Assembly (NCBI GenBank): GCA_947478785.1
Contig: CANJXI010000026.1
Location: 1-44,782 of the forward strand
Source: Caulobacteraceae bacterium
GTDB lineage: Bacteria > Pseudomonadota > Alphaproteobacteria > Caulobacterales > Caulobacteraceae
Direction of reading: 5' to 3'
DNA: 44,782 bases
Each line of letters begins with the position of its first letter. The first letter of the stretch is position 1. Position numbers and translations under genes: made by a program. Below the pieces are notes generated by a model that was not told where the DNA came from, did no database searches, and saw only the letters and a program-made list of their open reading frames with translations. Shown piece after piece: positions 1-7,325 of the stretch.

Positions 1-1
1 C

Positions 2-385
2 CGCTATAACGTCAGCCAGACGGTGATCCAGCACGGAGCAGGGGCCAGCTCGATCGCCCGGGTCCACGCCGGCGAGATCGAGGCCGCGGTGATCGAGCAG
101 GTGCGCCACATGCTGCGCGCGCCGGAGGTGATCGTCGCGGCCTGGCGGGAAGGCCATCGCCACGACGACGACCTGACCGAGCAGGAGATGCGCGAGGCGC
201 TGGTCCAACTTGATCCCCTCTGGGATGAGCTGTTCCCCGGCGAGCAGGCGCGCGTGATCCAGCTGCTGGTCGATCGGGTCGACATCCACCCGGACGAGGT
301 GGCGATCCGCCTGCGCAATGACGGGCTCTCATCCCTAGCCGGCGAGCTCGCCAGCATCAGCACCGCAGAAAGGATCGCGGCATGA
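2..385 (+). CDS. Large serine recombinase, C-terminal part (5' truncated)
   Basis: The frame is open from the first complete codon and ends at a TGA, so the N-terminal catalytic domain lies outside the window. The remaining ~127 residues start with RYNVSQTVIQ, like the end of the zinc-ribbon domain of large serine recombinases. An AEIEAAVIEQV-type helix and an acidic/hydrophobic stretch ending VDRVDIHPDEVAIRL follow, as is usual at the C-terminus of these site-specific recombinases. Such proteins integrate and excise phages and genomic islands. Its stop overlaps the start of the next gene (ATGA), so the two are probably translationally coupled. The family call rests on this tail only. Confidence 0.75.
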   Translation, partial: RYNVSQTVIQHGAGASSIARVHAGEIEAAVIEQVRHMLRAPEVIVAAWREGHRHDDDLTEQEMREALVQLDPLWDELFPGEQARVIQLLVDRVDIHPDEVAIRLRNDGLSSLAGELASISTAERIAA

Positions 386-771
386 GCGCCAACGACACCT
401 TCACGGTTCGTATCCCCATGCAGATCCGAAAGCGCGGTGGTCGCAAGCTGATCCTCGCCCCCGATGGCGGACCACCGATCTGGGCGGCGCCCAGGCCGCG
501 GGTTGACAACACCATGATCAAGGTTATCGCCCGGGCGTTCCGGTGGCGCAGGCTGATCGAGACCGGGGTCCACGCCTCCATCGAGGAGGTCGCCAGGGCG
601 GAGAAGATCAACGCGTCTTATGTGGGCCGCGTGCTGCGGCTGACGCTGCTGGCGCCCGAGATCATCGAGGCGATCCTGGAGGGACGCCAGCCGGTCGGCA
701 TGACCATGGCGGGGCTGCTGACGCCGTTTCCGGTCGCGTGGGCGGAGCAGCGGGCGGCCCTCGGGGCATAG
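382..771 (+). CDS. Small basic HTH-type protein linked to recombinase
   Basis: A 129-residue protein whose ATG overlaps the recombinase stop. A basic patch (RKRGGRKL, about residues 16-23) precedes a probable helix-turn-helix at about residues 65-90 (HASIEEVARAEKINASYVGR). This resembles the ParB/sigma-like HTH of small proteins often encoded directly after large serine recombinases in alphaproteobacteria. No enzymatic motif is visible. A role as DNA-binding accessory or directionality factor is inference from position and the HTH pattern. Confidence 0.7.
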   Translation: MSANDTFTVRIPMQIRKRGGRKLILAPDGGPPIWAAPRPRVDNTMIKVIARAFRWRRLIETGVHASIEEVARAEKINASYVGRVLRLTLLAPEIIEAILEGRQPVGMTMAGLLTPFPVAWAEQRAALGA

Positions 772-819
772 CGCCAGCGGGGCGTCGACGGCCTGTGCTG
801 GCCTCGCTAAACAGGGTCT

Positions 820-1518
820 ATGAGCCGCAAGCCCAACCCTGCCATCCCAAGTGAAAAGGTCATCCGCGGCCTGCTGGATCGCTACGCCTGCCCTGTGCCC
901 TGGCACGAGGTGCGGACACGGTTCCTGGGCAATCTCGCGACCCCTGCCTTGAGCGTCTCGCCCATGCGTATCGTGCAGGATCTCTGGGGCGGAGAGCTGC
1001 CAACATTCGACACCATGGACGAGGTCAACGAGCTCATTGGAGCCCTGGTGAACGGCCTCTGGAACAGCCTGACCAAACACCAGAAGCGCAGTGAGCCGTT
1101 CCGGCTCGTGCGGCTGATCGCCGAGCCGACGCCTCAGAATCTGGCGACGCTGGCTACGACACGCCGCCAGGAACTGGATGGGTTCATCGAGGGTCTGTTC
1201 AACGGTGAGGACCAGATGGACCTGCCTGAGCGCGCCCATGTCGCGGTCGGCCATCTCTCCGAGCTACGCGCCATGATGACCGGCATCGAGGAAATGGTCG
1301 CTCTCTCCGAGATGCGCGCCATGATGGCCGGCATCGAGGAACTGGTCGCCGGCGATCCGAAGTCCGAGAGCCGGACTGAGCTCGAGGCAACGTTCAAGCA
1401 CCTCCGGGAGCTGACCAGGATCATGGAGCTGGAAATCCACGAAGCCGTGCTGTCTTGCACCCGGGCCCGTAAGCACATGCTCGCGTCCTTGCCGACCCAG
1501 AAGCCGACCGTCCATTGA
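820..1518 (+). CDS. Conserved hypothetical protein, UPF0149-like, with internal duplication
   Basis: A 232-residue soluble protein without signal peptide. The N-terminal half (residues ~15-90) has a pattern seen in UPF0149/YecA-like proteins of alphaproteobacterial islands: PVPWHEVRTRFLG, then SPMRIVQDLWGGELP, then a helical stretch with LIGALVNGLWN. The C-terminal half is helical and contains two adjacent copies of a 16-residue unit (LSE-RAMM-GIEE-VA, residues ~146-177) encoded by a 48-bp tandem repeat. Only a weak ribosome-binding site precedes the ATG. Its TGA overlaps the TTG start of the nuclease gene. Function unknown. Confidence 0.6.
   Translation: MSRKPNPAIPSEKVIRGLLDRYACPVPWHEVRTRFLGNLATPALSVSPMRIVQDLWGGELPTFDTMDEVNELIGALVNGLWNSLTKHQKRSEPFRLVRLIAEPTPQNLATLATTRRQELDGFIEGLFNGEDQMDLPERAHVAVGHLSELRAMMTGIEEMVALSEMRAMMAGIEELVAGDPKSESRTELEATFKHLRELTRIMELEIHEAVLSCTRARKHMLASLPTQKPTVH
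1255..1350 (+). repeat. 48-bp in-frame tandem duplication
   Basis: Positions 1255-1302 and 1303-1350 are two head-to-tail copies of 48 bp that differ at only a few positions. They add 16 codons to the hypothetical gene without breaking the frame. The close similarity points to a fairly recent replication-slippage event. Confidence 0.9.
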
Positions 1519-2018
1519 CCGGGGCTCGGCGTCTCCATCGCCTGATCATCGCTGCTGGCGTTATCGCGGCGCTCGCGACGTCCAGCACGGCCGCCGCCGC
1601 GGCGATCGTCGGCGTAGCCAGCGTCATCGACGGGGATACCATTGAGATCCACGGCGTCCGTATCCGTCTCCACGGCATTGATGCGCCCGAGAGTCGCCAG
1701 CTTTGCACCCGTCCAAACGGCGAACGGTGGCGGTGTGGCCAGCAGGCATCCCTTGCCTTTTCGGATCAGATCGGCCGATCGACCGTTTCCTGCGATCCCC
1801 GCGACACCGATCACTACGGCCGGACAGTGGCGGTCTGCAGTTCCCGCGGCGTGGATCTGAATGGCTGGCTGGTCACCCAGGGCTGGGCGGTCGCCTATCG
1901 GCGCTACTCGCGGGACTATGTCCGCGCTGAGGACCAGGCACGGGCGGCCAGTCGCGGCGTCTGGTCGGGGCAGTTTGACATGCCGTGGGAGTGGCGGGCT
2001 GAGCGGCGGGGCCGATGA
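1515..2018 (+). CDS. Exported thermonuclease (staphylococcal nuclease family)
   Basis: A 167-residue SNase-like Ca2+-dependent nuclease. The start is a TTG overlapping the preceding TGA. Residues ~8-30 are a hydrophobic, Ala-rich signal peptide, so the enzyme is probably periplasmic or secreted. The SNase catalytic set is present: D41 in VIDGDT, R51 and D56-A-P-E59 in the RLHGIDAPE block, and R103 in HYGRTVAV. Extra cysteines (C64, C74, C93, C108) could form disulfides outside the cytoplasm. Its stop overlaps the start of the RecD-like helicase gene. Members of this family are common on conjugative elements, which suits the recombinase upstream. Confidence 0.88.
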   Translation: MTGARRLHRLIIAAGVIAALATSSTAAAAAIVGVASVIDGDTIEIHGVRIRLHGIDAPESRQLCTRPNGERWRCGQQASLAFSDQIGRSTVSCDPRDTDHYGRTVAVCSSRGVDLNGWLVTQGWAVAYRRYSRDYVRAEDQARAASRGVWSGQFDMPWEWRAERRGR

Positions 2019-4198
2019 AGTCAAAGCCGGAACCTTTGGTCCAGGAAGTGCTTGCCGGTCTGGTCGAGCGAGTGACCTTCCACAGTGCCGATAGCGGCTT
2101 CTGCGTCATCCGGATCAAGGCGCGCGGCCACCGCGACCTGGTGACCGTGGTGGGGCACGCCGCGACCATCTCCCCCGGCGAGTGGATCACTGCTTCTGGC
2201 GAGTGGGTGAACGACCGCAGCCATGGCCAGCAGTTCAAGGCGCGGTTCATGCGAACGTCTGAACCGACCTCCATCGAGGGTATCGAGAAGTACCTTGGCT
2301 CCGGCATGATCCGGGGGATCGGCCCGGTCTACGCCAAGAAGATGGTCAAGGCCTTCGGCGAGAAGGTGTTCGACATCATCGAGGCCGAGCCCGACCGGCT
2401 GCGCGAGGTCACCGGGATCGGTCCGGTCCGGGCCAAACGCATAACCTCGGCGTGGGCGGACCAGAAGATCGTCCGGGAGATCATGGTGTTCCTGCACACC
2501 CACGGGGTTGGCACAGCGCGCGCCGTCCGGATCTTCAAGACCTACGGCTCGGACGCCGTCCAGGTGATGACCGAGAACCCCTACCGACTGGCGCGAGACA
2601 TCCGCGGCATCGGCTTCAAGACCGCCGACGCAATCGCCATGAAGCTCGGCATCGAGAAGACGGCGATGGTGCGTGTCCGCGCCGGCATCTCCTATGCGCT
2701 GACCGAGGCGATGGATCAGGGGCACTGCGGCCTGCCCACGGAGGAGCTGACACCGCTGGCCGTAGCGCTGCTGGAAGTGCCTCAGGGTCTGGTTCTGACC
2801 GCGCTCGATCTCGAACTGTCCGAGGGAACGGTCATTGCCGACACCGTCGGCGAGACAGCCTGCATCTTCCTCGCCGGACTCTACCGGGCCGAACAGGCGA
2901 TCGCCGATCGACTGACTGGCCTGCTCAACGGGAGCCTCCCCTGGCGACATATCGATCCCGAAAAGGCCCTGCCCTGGATCGAGAAGAAGACAGGCCTCTC
3001 TTTGGCGGAAAGTCAGGTGGTGGCGATCCGCCGCGCCCTGCTGGCGAAGGTCCTGGTCATCACTGGAGGACCGGGGGTCGGCAAGACGACCATCGTCAAT
3101 TCCATCCTGCAAATTCTGGCGGCCAAGCAGGTGAAGCTGCTGCTTTGCGCTCCCACCGGCCGGGCGGCCAAGCGGATGACCGAAGCCACGGGCTTTGAGG
3201 CCAAGACCATTCACCGGCTGCTGGAGGTCGATCCCAAGGGAGGAGGCTTCAAACGCAACGGCGACCACCCGTTGGACTGCGAACTGCTGGTCGTCGACGA
3301 GACGTCCATGGTCGATGTCATGCTGATGCAGGCCTTGATGAAGGCCATCCCCGACCAGGCCGCACTGCTGATCGTGGGGGATATCGATCAACTGCCCTCC
3401 GTCGGCCCGGGGCAGGTTCTCGCCGACATCATCGCGTCCGACACCGTACCCGTGGTGCGGTTGACCGAGGTCTTTCGGCAGGCCGCTCAAAGCCGGATCA
3501 TCACCAGCGCCCACAAGATCAACCAGGGCTTTATCCCCGACCTCTCGCGGCCTGATGGCGACACTGACTTCTACTTCGTACAGGCGGAAGATCCGGAAAC
3601 TGCGGTGCAGCGGATCGTCGAGCTGGTGAAGACGCGCATCCCCCAGCGCTTCGGTCTCGATCCCATTCGCGACATTCAGGTGCTGTGCCCGATGAACCGC
3701 GGCGGCGTCGGCGCCCGCTCCCTGAACATCGAACTGCAGGCCGTGCTCAATCCGCCTGGTGAGCGGAAGGTCGAACGCTTCGGCTGGAGCTTTGCTCCTG
3801 GCGACAAGGTCATGCAGATCGAAAACGACTACGACAAGGACGTCTACAATGGCGACATCGGCTACATCGATGATGTCGACCTGGAACTCGGTGAGCTGAC
3901 GGCGAGCTTCGATGGGCGCGCGGTCACCTTTGGCTTCGGCGAGTTGGATGCGCTCGTCCCGGCCTATGCCGCGACGATCCACAAATCACAGGGATCGGAG
4001 TACCCCGCCGTCGTCATCCCGGTGCTCACCCAGCATTACACGATGCTGCAGCGCAATCTGCTCTACACCGGGGTGACGAGAGGGAAGCGACTGGTCGTGC
4101 TGGTCGGCCAGAAGAAGGCCGTCGCCATCGCCGTACGCAATGTCTCGGGCCGCAGACGGTGGTCCAAATTGAACGAGTGGCTCGCGAATAGGCGCTGA
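2015..4198 (+). CDS. recD2: RecD2-like ATP-dependent DNA helicase
   Basis: At 727 residues this matches the length of stand-alone RecD2 helicases (SF1B, 5'-3'), not RecBCD-bound RecD. An N-terminal OB-like segment precedes helix-hairpin-helix motifs (IRGIGPVYAKK, VTGIGPVRAKR and DIRGIGFKTAD, residues ~100-210). The helicase core follows: Walker A GGPGVGKTT (~351-359), Walker B VVDETS (~427-432), and the C-terminal motifs TIHKSQGSEYP (~653) and LYTGVTRGK (~684). The ATG overlaps the nuclease stop, so both are probably co-translated. The same architecture occurs in chromosomal repair helicases and in helicases carried by integrative elements. The context favours the latter. Confidence 0.92.
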   Translation: MKSKPEPLVQEVLAGLVERVTFHSADSGFCVIRIKARGHRDLVTVVGHAATISPGEWITASGEWVNDRSHGQQFKARFMRTSEPTSIEGIEKYLGSGMIRGIGPVYAKKMVKAFGEKVFDIIEAEPDRLREVTGIGPVRAKRITSAWADQKIVREIMVFLHTHGVGTARAVRIFKTYGSDAVQVMTENPYRLARDIRGIGFKTADAIAMKLGIEKTAMVRVRAGISYALTEAMDQGHCGLPTEELTPLAVALLEVPQGLVLTALDLELSEGTVIADTVGETACIFLAGLYRAEQAIADRLTGLLNGSLPWRHIDPEKALPWIEKKTGLSLAESQVVAIRRALLAKVLVITGGPGVGKTTIVNSILQILAAKQVKLLLCAPTGRAAKRMTEATGFEAKTIHRLLEVDPKGGGFKRNGDHPLDCELLVVDETSMVDVMLMQALMKAIPDQAALLIVGDIDQLPSVGPGQVLADIIASDTVPVVRLTEVFRQAAQSRIITSAHKINQGFIPDLSRPDGDTDFYFVQAEDPETAVQRIVELVKTRIPQRFGLDPIRDIQVLCPMNRGGVGARSLNIELQAVLNPPGERKVERFGWSFAPGDKVMQIENDYDKDVYNGDIGYIDDVDLELGELTASFDGRAVTFGFGELDALVPAYAATIHKSQGSEYPAVVIPVLTQHYTMLQRNLLYTGVTRGKRLVVLVGQKKAVAIAVRNVSGRRRWSKLNEWLANRR

Positions 4199-4226
4199 CG
4201 GCGGACAAGTCAGCCAATTGGCCGCC

Positions 4227-4257
4227 TAGTTGGTTGAGGGCTCGCCTGTGGTTCGTT
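4227..4257 (+). repeat. 31-bp direct repeat, copy 1
   Basis: This 31-bp stretch, beginning TAGTTGGTTGAGGGCTCGCC, recurs exactly at 5051-5081, 824 bp further on and in the same orientation. It sits 28 bp after the RecD-like gene, at the end of the recombinase-linked block. It may be an attachment-site remnant or a recombination junction. No tRNA fold is apparent. Confidence 0.9.
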
Positions 4258-4400
4258 TCACCGAGCCCCACGCGGACGCCGCAAATGCCGATTCAGAGTG
4301 TCCACCATCGAGCGGACGCATCATTTCGGCTCGCAGGTAGCGTGTGTTTCTGCCAAGGGCGTGAGTGCCAAAGCCGAGACGAACAGGTCAGGAGTAACCC

Positions 4401-4928
4401 ATGAAACGTCTGATATTCGCCCTCATCGCGCCATCGGCGCTGTTCCTGGCGGCTGGCGCCCTGGCCCAGGTGCCTAGCAAGGCCATCGTTCTCGCCAGCG
4501 ACATTCCCGTGGCCCACACGCCGCCCGGCTTCTGGAAGACCTTTCCGGCGCCGGTCCTGGCGCGGTGTACCGAGCCCCTGGCGCCGGGGGCGCCCGATCT
4601 GCGGGGCGTCTGGACGGGCGACAATGAGGGCAAGACCCACGTCGAGCGCATCCAGCAGTGCGGCGACCGGGTGGTTATCGAAGGGGGCGGCGTCACTCAC
4701 GATATGAGGGCTGACGGGGTCCTCGCCCATGGCGTGGATGATATCGCGGCCGGCACTGCCAGGCCGATCAAGGTCGCCGCCGTGTTCGAGAACAACGGAC
4801 TGTCGCTCAAACCCTTCGGCGGGCCGACCCGGGTCACGCGGGTGCTACAGGGCGATGTTCTGGTGTTCACCTACGTCGGCAAGGTCATCCTGCTTCACCG
4901 CATTGCCGCCTTGCCGCCGGGGACCTAG
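4401..4928 (+). CDS. Secreted protein of unknown function
   Basis: A 175-residue protein with a textbook signal peptide (MKRLIFALIA... cleavable after ALA near residue 22) and a good ribosome-binding site (AGGAG) ahead of the ATG. The mature part contains PDLRGVWTGDNEG (~70-82), a start often seen in small beta-barrel, lipocalin-like proteins. Alternating hydrophobic segments that look like beta strands follow (VVIEGGG, KVAAVFENNG, DVLVFTYVGKVILL). There is one mature cysteine pair (C56, C92). No family is recognised with certainty. The gene lies alone between two copies of a 31-bp direct repeat. Confidence 0.65.
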   Translation: MKRLIFALIAPSALFLAAGALAQVPSKAIVLASDIPVAHTPPGFWKTFPAPVLARCTEPLAPGAPDLRGVWTGDNEGKTHVERIQQCGDRVVIEGGGVTHDMRADGVLAHGVDDIAAGTARPIKVAAVFENNGLSLKPFGGPTRVTRVLQGDVLVFTYVGKVILLHRIAALPPGT

Positions 4929-5050
4929 ATCTGGGGATGGGAGAGTCCGCTCTGGGTCGATTCTCACCGGTAGGTCCGGGCTTGGAAGCGGACCTTAGAC
5001 CGATAGGGCGTCAGCCCTCTGCCGTACCCAAGCGTCCGAATTTATCCCCA

Positions 5051-5081
5051 TAGTTGGTTGAGGGCTCGCCTGTGGTTCGTT
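5051..5081 (+). repeat. 31-bp direct repeat, copy 2
   Basis: Exact copy of 4227-4257 in the same orientation. The sequence diverges immediately on both sides, so the identity ends sharply at 31 bp. Confidence 0.9.
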
Positions 5082-5167
5082 CTGGGTTTGTCTCTGTTGG
5101 CGTAGCCTTCGCAAACCTGCCGCCGCGACAGTCTCAAATCATACTGAAATTACTGAGGTTTTCAGTT

Positions 5168-5191
5168 CCGCACCAAATCGCCACGGTGCGG
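5168..5191. other. Hairpin without T-tract
   Basis: CCGCACC at 5168-5174 pairs perfectly with GGTGCGG at 5185-5191 across a 10-base loop. No run of T follows on either strand, so intrinsic termination is not supported. The site lies between the second direct repeat and the IS element. Its role is unknown. Confidence 0.25.
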
Positions 5192-5340
5192 AGGTCTGGA
5201 GACTATCAGCCCGTTCAGAGAGAAATTCGGCCATTTCCCGGGACGCGCAGTCCGGAGCCCGTTTGGGGAAACCCTGTAATACGACGGGATTTTCCGGCCT
5301 CGCCTCAGGCGCAGAGAGATTTGTGGCGAGGGACGTTGGC

Positions 5341-5356
5341 GGTGCTGTCAGTCCAA
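5341..5356 (+). repeat. IS6 left terminal inverted repeat
   Basis: GGTGCTGTCAGTCCAA, matching the inverted right end at 6154-6169 at 15 of 16 positions. It lies distal to the transposase 3' end. Confidence 0.8.
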
Positions 5357-5405
5357 CGGCAACTCGTCTCCACTTTGGCGTAACTCACCCAACCCCAACG
5401 CGGCT

Positions 5406-6113
5406 TTAGCCCATGACTGCCCGCCACTCAGCCAGGGCAGCTGAGCGTCGTTCGCGGTAGAGGTCTCGGCTGATGAGGTGGCGTTCCTGGTTGAAGTGGT
5501 TGTGGACCGTGCCGTGTACGGCGGCGAATTTCTGCAGGGTCTTCATCCTGCGAAACCGTTCCATGGCCCGCTCTCTTCGTCGGAAGGGAAGGTGGGAGTT
5601 CTCAACCCGGTTGTTCAGCCACCGCCCGGTCTTCTGGAGATCAGCGGCGCCAATCGCCTTAAGGGCGGCGCCGTAGGAGCGCAGACCGTCAGTGACGATG
5701 GCGCCGGTGCGGCCATGGCGCTGCATCGTTTTCTTGATGAACTTCAGCGCCGCCGCCCTGTCGCGGGTCTCGGTGACGTAGGATTCTAGAACCTCGCCCT
5801 CATGGTCGACGGCGCTCCAGAGGTAGCGCATCTCGCCGTTGATCCTCACGTAGACCTCGTCGAGATGCCATCTCCAGTGGGCGTGGGCGCGCATGTTCTG
5901 CACCCGTTTCCGCCGGATCTCGGCCGCGAACATCGGGCCGAACCGGTTCCACCACAGCCGCACCGTCTTGTGGCAAATGTCGATGCCGCGCTCGAACAGC
6001 AGGTCCTCGACGTTGCGCAGCGACAACGGGTATTTCACATACACCATCACCACCAGGCGGATCACCTCGGGCGAGCTGTCGAAGTAGCGAAAGGGGTTGG
6101 TCGATTTGGCCAT
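5406..6113 (-). CDS. IS6-family transposase
   Basis: A 235-residue DDE transposase that looks intact. The N-terminal region has the family-typical SLRNVEDLLFERGI and WWNRFGPMFA motifs. The catalytic triad is visible in order (numbered from the ATG): Asp in WHLDEVYV (~85), Asp in VTDGLRSYG (~142) and Glu in NNRVENSH (~171). The usual basic RRRERAMERFR stretch follows. An in-frame GTG directly precedes the ATG (6116) and could also serve as start. The gene fills almost the whole element between its inverted repeats. Confidence 0.93.
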   Translation of the reverse strand: MAKSTNPFRYFDSSPEVIRLVVMVYVKYPLSLRNVEDLLFERGIDICHKTVRLWWNRFGPMFAAEIRRKRVQNMRAHAHWRWHLDEVYVRINGEMRYLWSAVDHEGEVLESYVTETRDRAAALKFIKKTMQRHGRTGAIVTDGLRSYGAALKAIGAADLQKTGRWLNNRVENSHLPFRRRERAMERFRRMKTLQKFAAVHGTVHNHFNQERHLISRDLYRERRSAALAEWRAVMG

Positions 6114-6153
6114 CACGGGGGCCTATCGCGCCAGTCTTACCGCCCCACTAAGT

Positions 6154-6169
6154 TTGGACTGACAGCGCC
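6154..6169 (-). repeat. IS6 right terminal inverted repeat
   Basis: Read on the minus strand this is GGCGCTGTCAGTCCAA, the partner of 5341-5356. It lies upstream of the transposase start. Confidence 0.8.
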
Positions 6170-6353
6170 CGCCGGTCCCTTGACGGCAACCGGCGCCTCG
6201 GGAATCACTCCTTGCGCCATCGCGCTTGCGGCGCACATTCTCGGTAAAACCGACGTGCAAATTTACGATGGCAGTTGGGTTGAATGGGGGGCGAACCCAG
6301 CGCTCCCGCTCGAAATCGGTCCCCCAAACGACGTTGAGCATCTACCACTATGA
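6170..6353 (+). pseudogene. sseA: 3' remnant of 3-mercaptopyruvate sulfurtransferase gene
   Basis: Directly after the IS right end, the plus-strand frame reads about 60 codons up to a TGA at 6351-6353. It contains GASGITPCAIALA, then ILGKTDVQIYDGSWVEWGAN and PALPLEIGP. This is the C-terminal end of SseA-type sulfurtransferases, where the active-site loop normally reads C-G-S-G-V-T followed by a YDGSW-EWG block. Here the loop reads G-A-S-G-I-T, so the catalytic cysteine is gone. No start codon or upstream half is present; the IS occupies that place. The remnant overlaps the 3' end of the convergent FGE gene by six bases. Confidence 0.75.
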
Positions 6354-7325
6354 TGCGTCCTTAGGATTTCCGGTGCGGCGAATGATGCACCGGAAACCGA
6401 CATGGCAGGTGGACGTGTCTACGGGTTGCGGATACCGAGCAGCGGGCCGGTAGCGTTGACAATAATTCGGCGCGCACAGGTGCGAGCCGCCCTTCAACAC
6501 CTTGCGGCCGATACGCACTTGCGGCGTGGCCGGATCGAAGCTGTGCGTCTCCTGGCCACCGCGCGGATCGGGTGCCACACAGCAGGCGCCCGGCGCCTTC
6601 TGCGGAACGCTCGGAAGGCCGTACCAGTCGGCGGTCCACTCCCAGACGTTGCCGATCATGTCGTGGAGGCCGAAGCCGTTGGCCGAATAGCTCCGCACCG
6701 GCGAGGTCCGCTCCCAGCCGTCCAGCAGGGTGTTGACGCTCGGGAACGCGCCCTGCCAGTAGTTGGCGAGCATTCGCCCGGCCGGGGCCAGCTCGGCGCC
6801 CCAGGCATAGTCCGCCCCGTCCAGGCCGCCCCGCGCCGCATATTCCCATTCCGCCTCGCTCGGCAGCGCCTTGCCGGCCCAGTCGGCGTAGGCCAGGGCG
6901 TCGGCGTAGGCGACATGGACCACGGGATGATCGTCCAGTCCCTCGATCGAGCTGCCGGGGCCCAGGGGACGGCGCCAGTTGGCCCCGAACGTGAACCGCC
7001 ACCATTGGCCGAGGTCGCTCAGGGCCACCCGTCCGGCGGGGCGCTGGAAGACCAGGGAGGCCGGCGCCGCCATTTCCGCCGGCATGCCGGGATAGTCGGC
7101 CGGATCCGGAGCGGTCTCGGCCACGGTCGTGTGTCCGGTGGCGGCGGCGAACGCCGCGAACTGCGCGTTGGTCACCGGCGTCTCGTCGATCCAGAACGGT
7201 TCGACGCGCACCCGCCGTGTCGGCGCCTCCTCCGGGTAGAACCGCTCGGACCCCATGGTGAAGACGCCCCCGGGCAGATGGCGCATCCCCTGGATGTCGG
7301 CTTGGGCGCCGGTCGCCAGGCTCAT
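6348..7325 (-). CDS. Formylglycine-generating enzyme (sulfatase maturase)
   Basis: A 325-residue SUMF1/FGE-type protein that oxidises the active-site cysteine of sulfatases to formylglycine. Visible family motifs: LPGGVFTMGS (~17-26), EEAPTRRVRVEPFWIDETPV (~32-51), WAGKALPSEAEWEYAARGG (~149-167), GNVWEWTADWYG (~225-236) and KGGSHLCAPNYCQRYRPAAR (~278-297). Both catalytic cysteines of genuine FGEs are present with correct spacing (C284 and C289). There is no signal peptide, which suits action on the unfolded sulfatase before export. The ATG at 7325 overlaps the sulfatase stop, so the two are translationally coupled. The frame is open further upstream, but that part is antisense to nothing recognisable and lies inside the sulfatase gene. 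Confidence 0.93.
   Translation of the reverse strand: MSLATGAQADIQGMRHLPGGVFTMGSERFYPEEAPTRRVRVEPFWIDETPVTNAQFAAFAAATGHTTVAETAPDPADYPGMPAEMAAPASLVFQRPAGRVALSDLGQWWRFTFGANWRRPLGPGSSIEGLDDHPVVHVAYADALAYADWAGKALPSEAEWEYAARGGLDGADYAWGAELAPAGRMLANYWQGAFPSVNTLLDGWERTSPVRSYSANGFGLHDMIGNVWEWTADWYGLPSVPQKAPGACCVAPDPRGGQETHSFDPATPQVRIGRKVLKGGSHLCAPNYCQRYRPAARYPQPVDTSTCHVGFRCIIRRTGNPKDAS

Larger units (their letters stand above)
4929..5340. other. Non-coding gap with repeat copy and hairpin
   Basis: No convincing gene is visible between the small secreted protein and the IS6 element. The stretch holds the second copy of the 31-bp direct repeat (5051-5081) and a hairpin at 5168-5191. An open frame across its second half has no recognisable protein features. 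I looked here for the missing front half of sseA and did not find it. Confidence 0.6.
5341..6169 (-). mobile_element. IS6-family insertion sequence (829 bp)
   Basis: The element is defined by a single DDE transposase gene and matching ends. GGTGCTGTCAGTCCAA at 5341-5356 and the reverse complement of 6154-6169 (GGCGCTGTCAGTCCAA) agree at 15 of 16 positions. Both start GG-CTGT, as IS6-family ends do. The 829-bp size is normal for the family. The 8-bp flanks (5333-5340 and 6170-6177) do not match, so no target duplication remains. This suggests a deletion or replicative cointegrate event at one end. The right end cuts into an sseA remnant. Confidence 0.85.

Noticed and set aside
2021..3982. Minus-strand open frame of 653 codons opposite recD2
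   Set aside because: It is antisense to the helicase gene, whose motifs are unambiguous. The translation has no recognisable domain.
4227..4280. 31-bp repeat as a tRNA or tmRNA 3' end
   Set aside because: GGTTCGTTTC resembles a T-loop at first glance, but no matching acceptor stem or CCA end could be drawn.
5054..5383. Possible small gene before the IS element
   Set aside because: The start falls inside the direct repeat, there is no ribosome-binding site or known motif, and the frame runs into the IS end.
5333..6177. Target-site duplication around the IS6 element
   Set aside because: The 8-bp flanks (ACGTTGGC and CGCCGGTC) do not match, so no duplication can be claimed.
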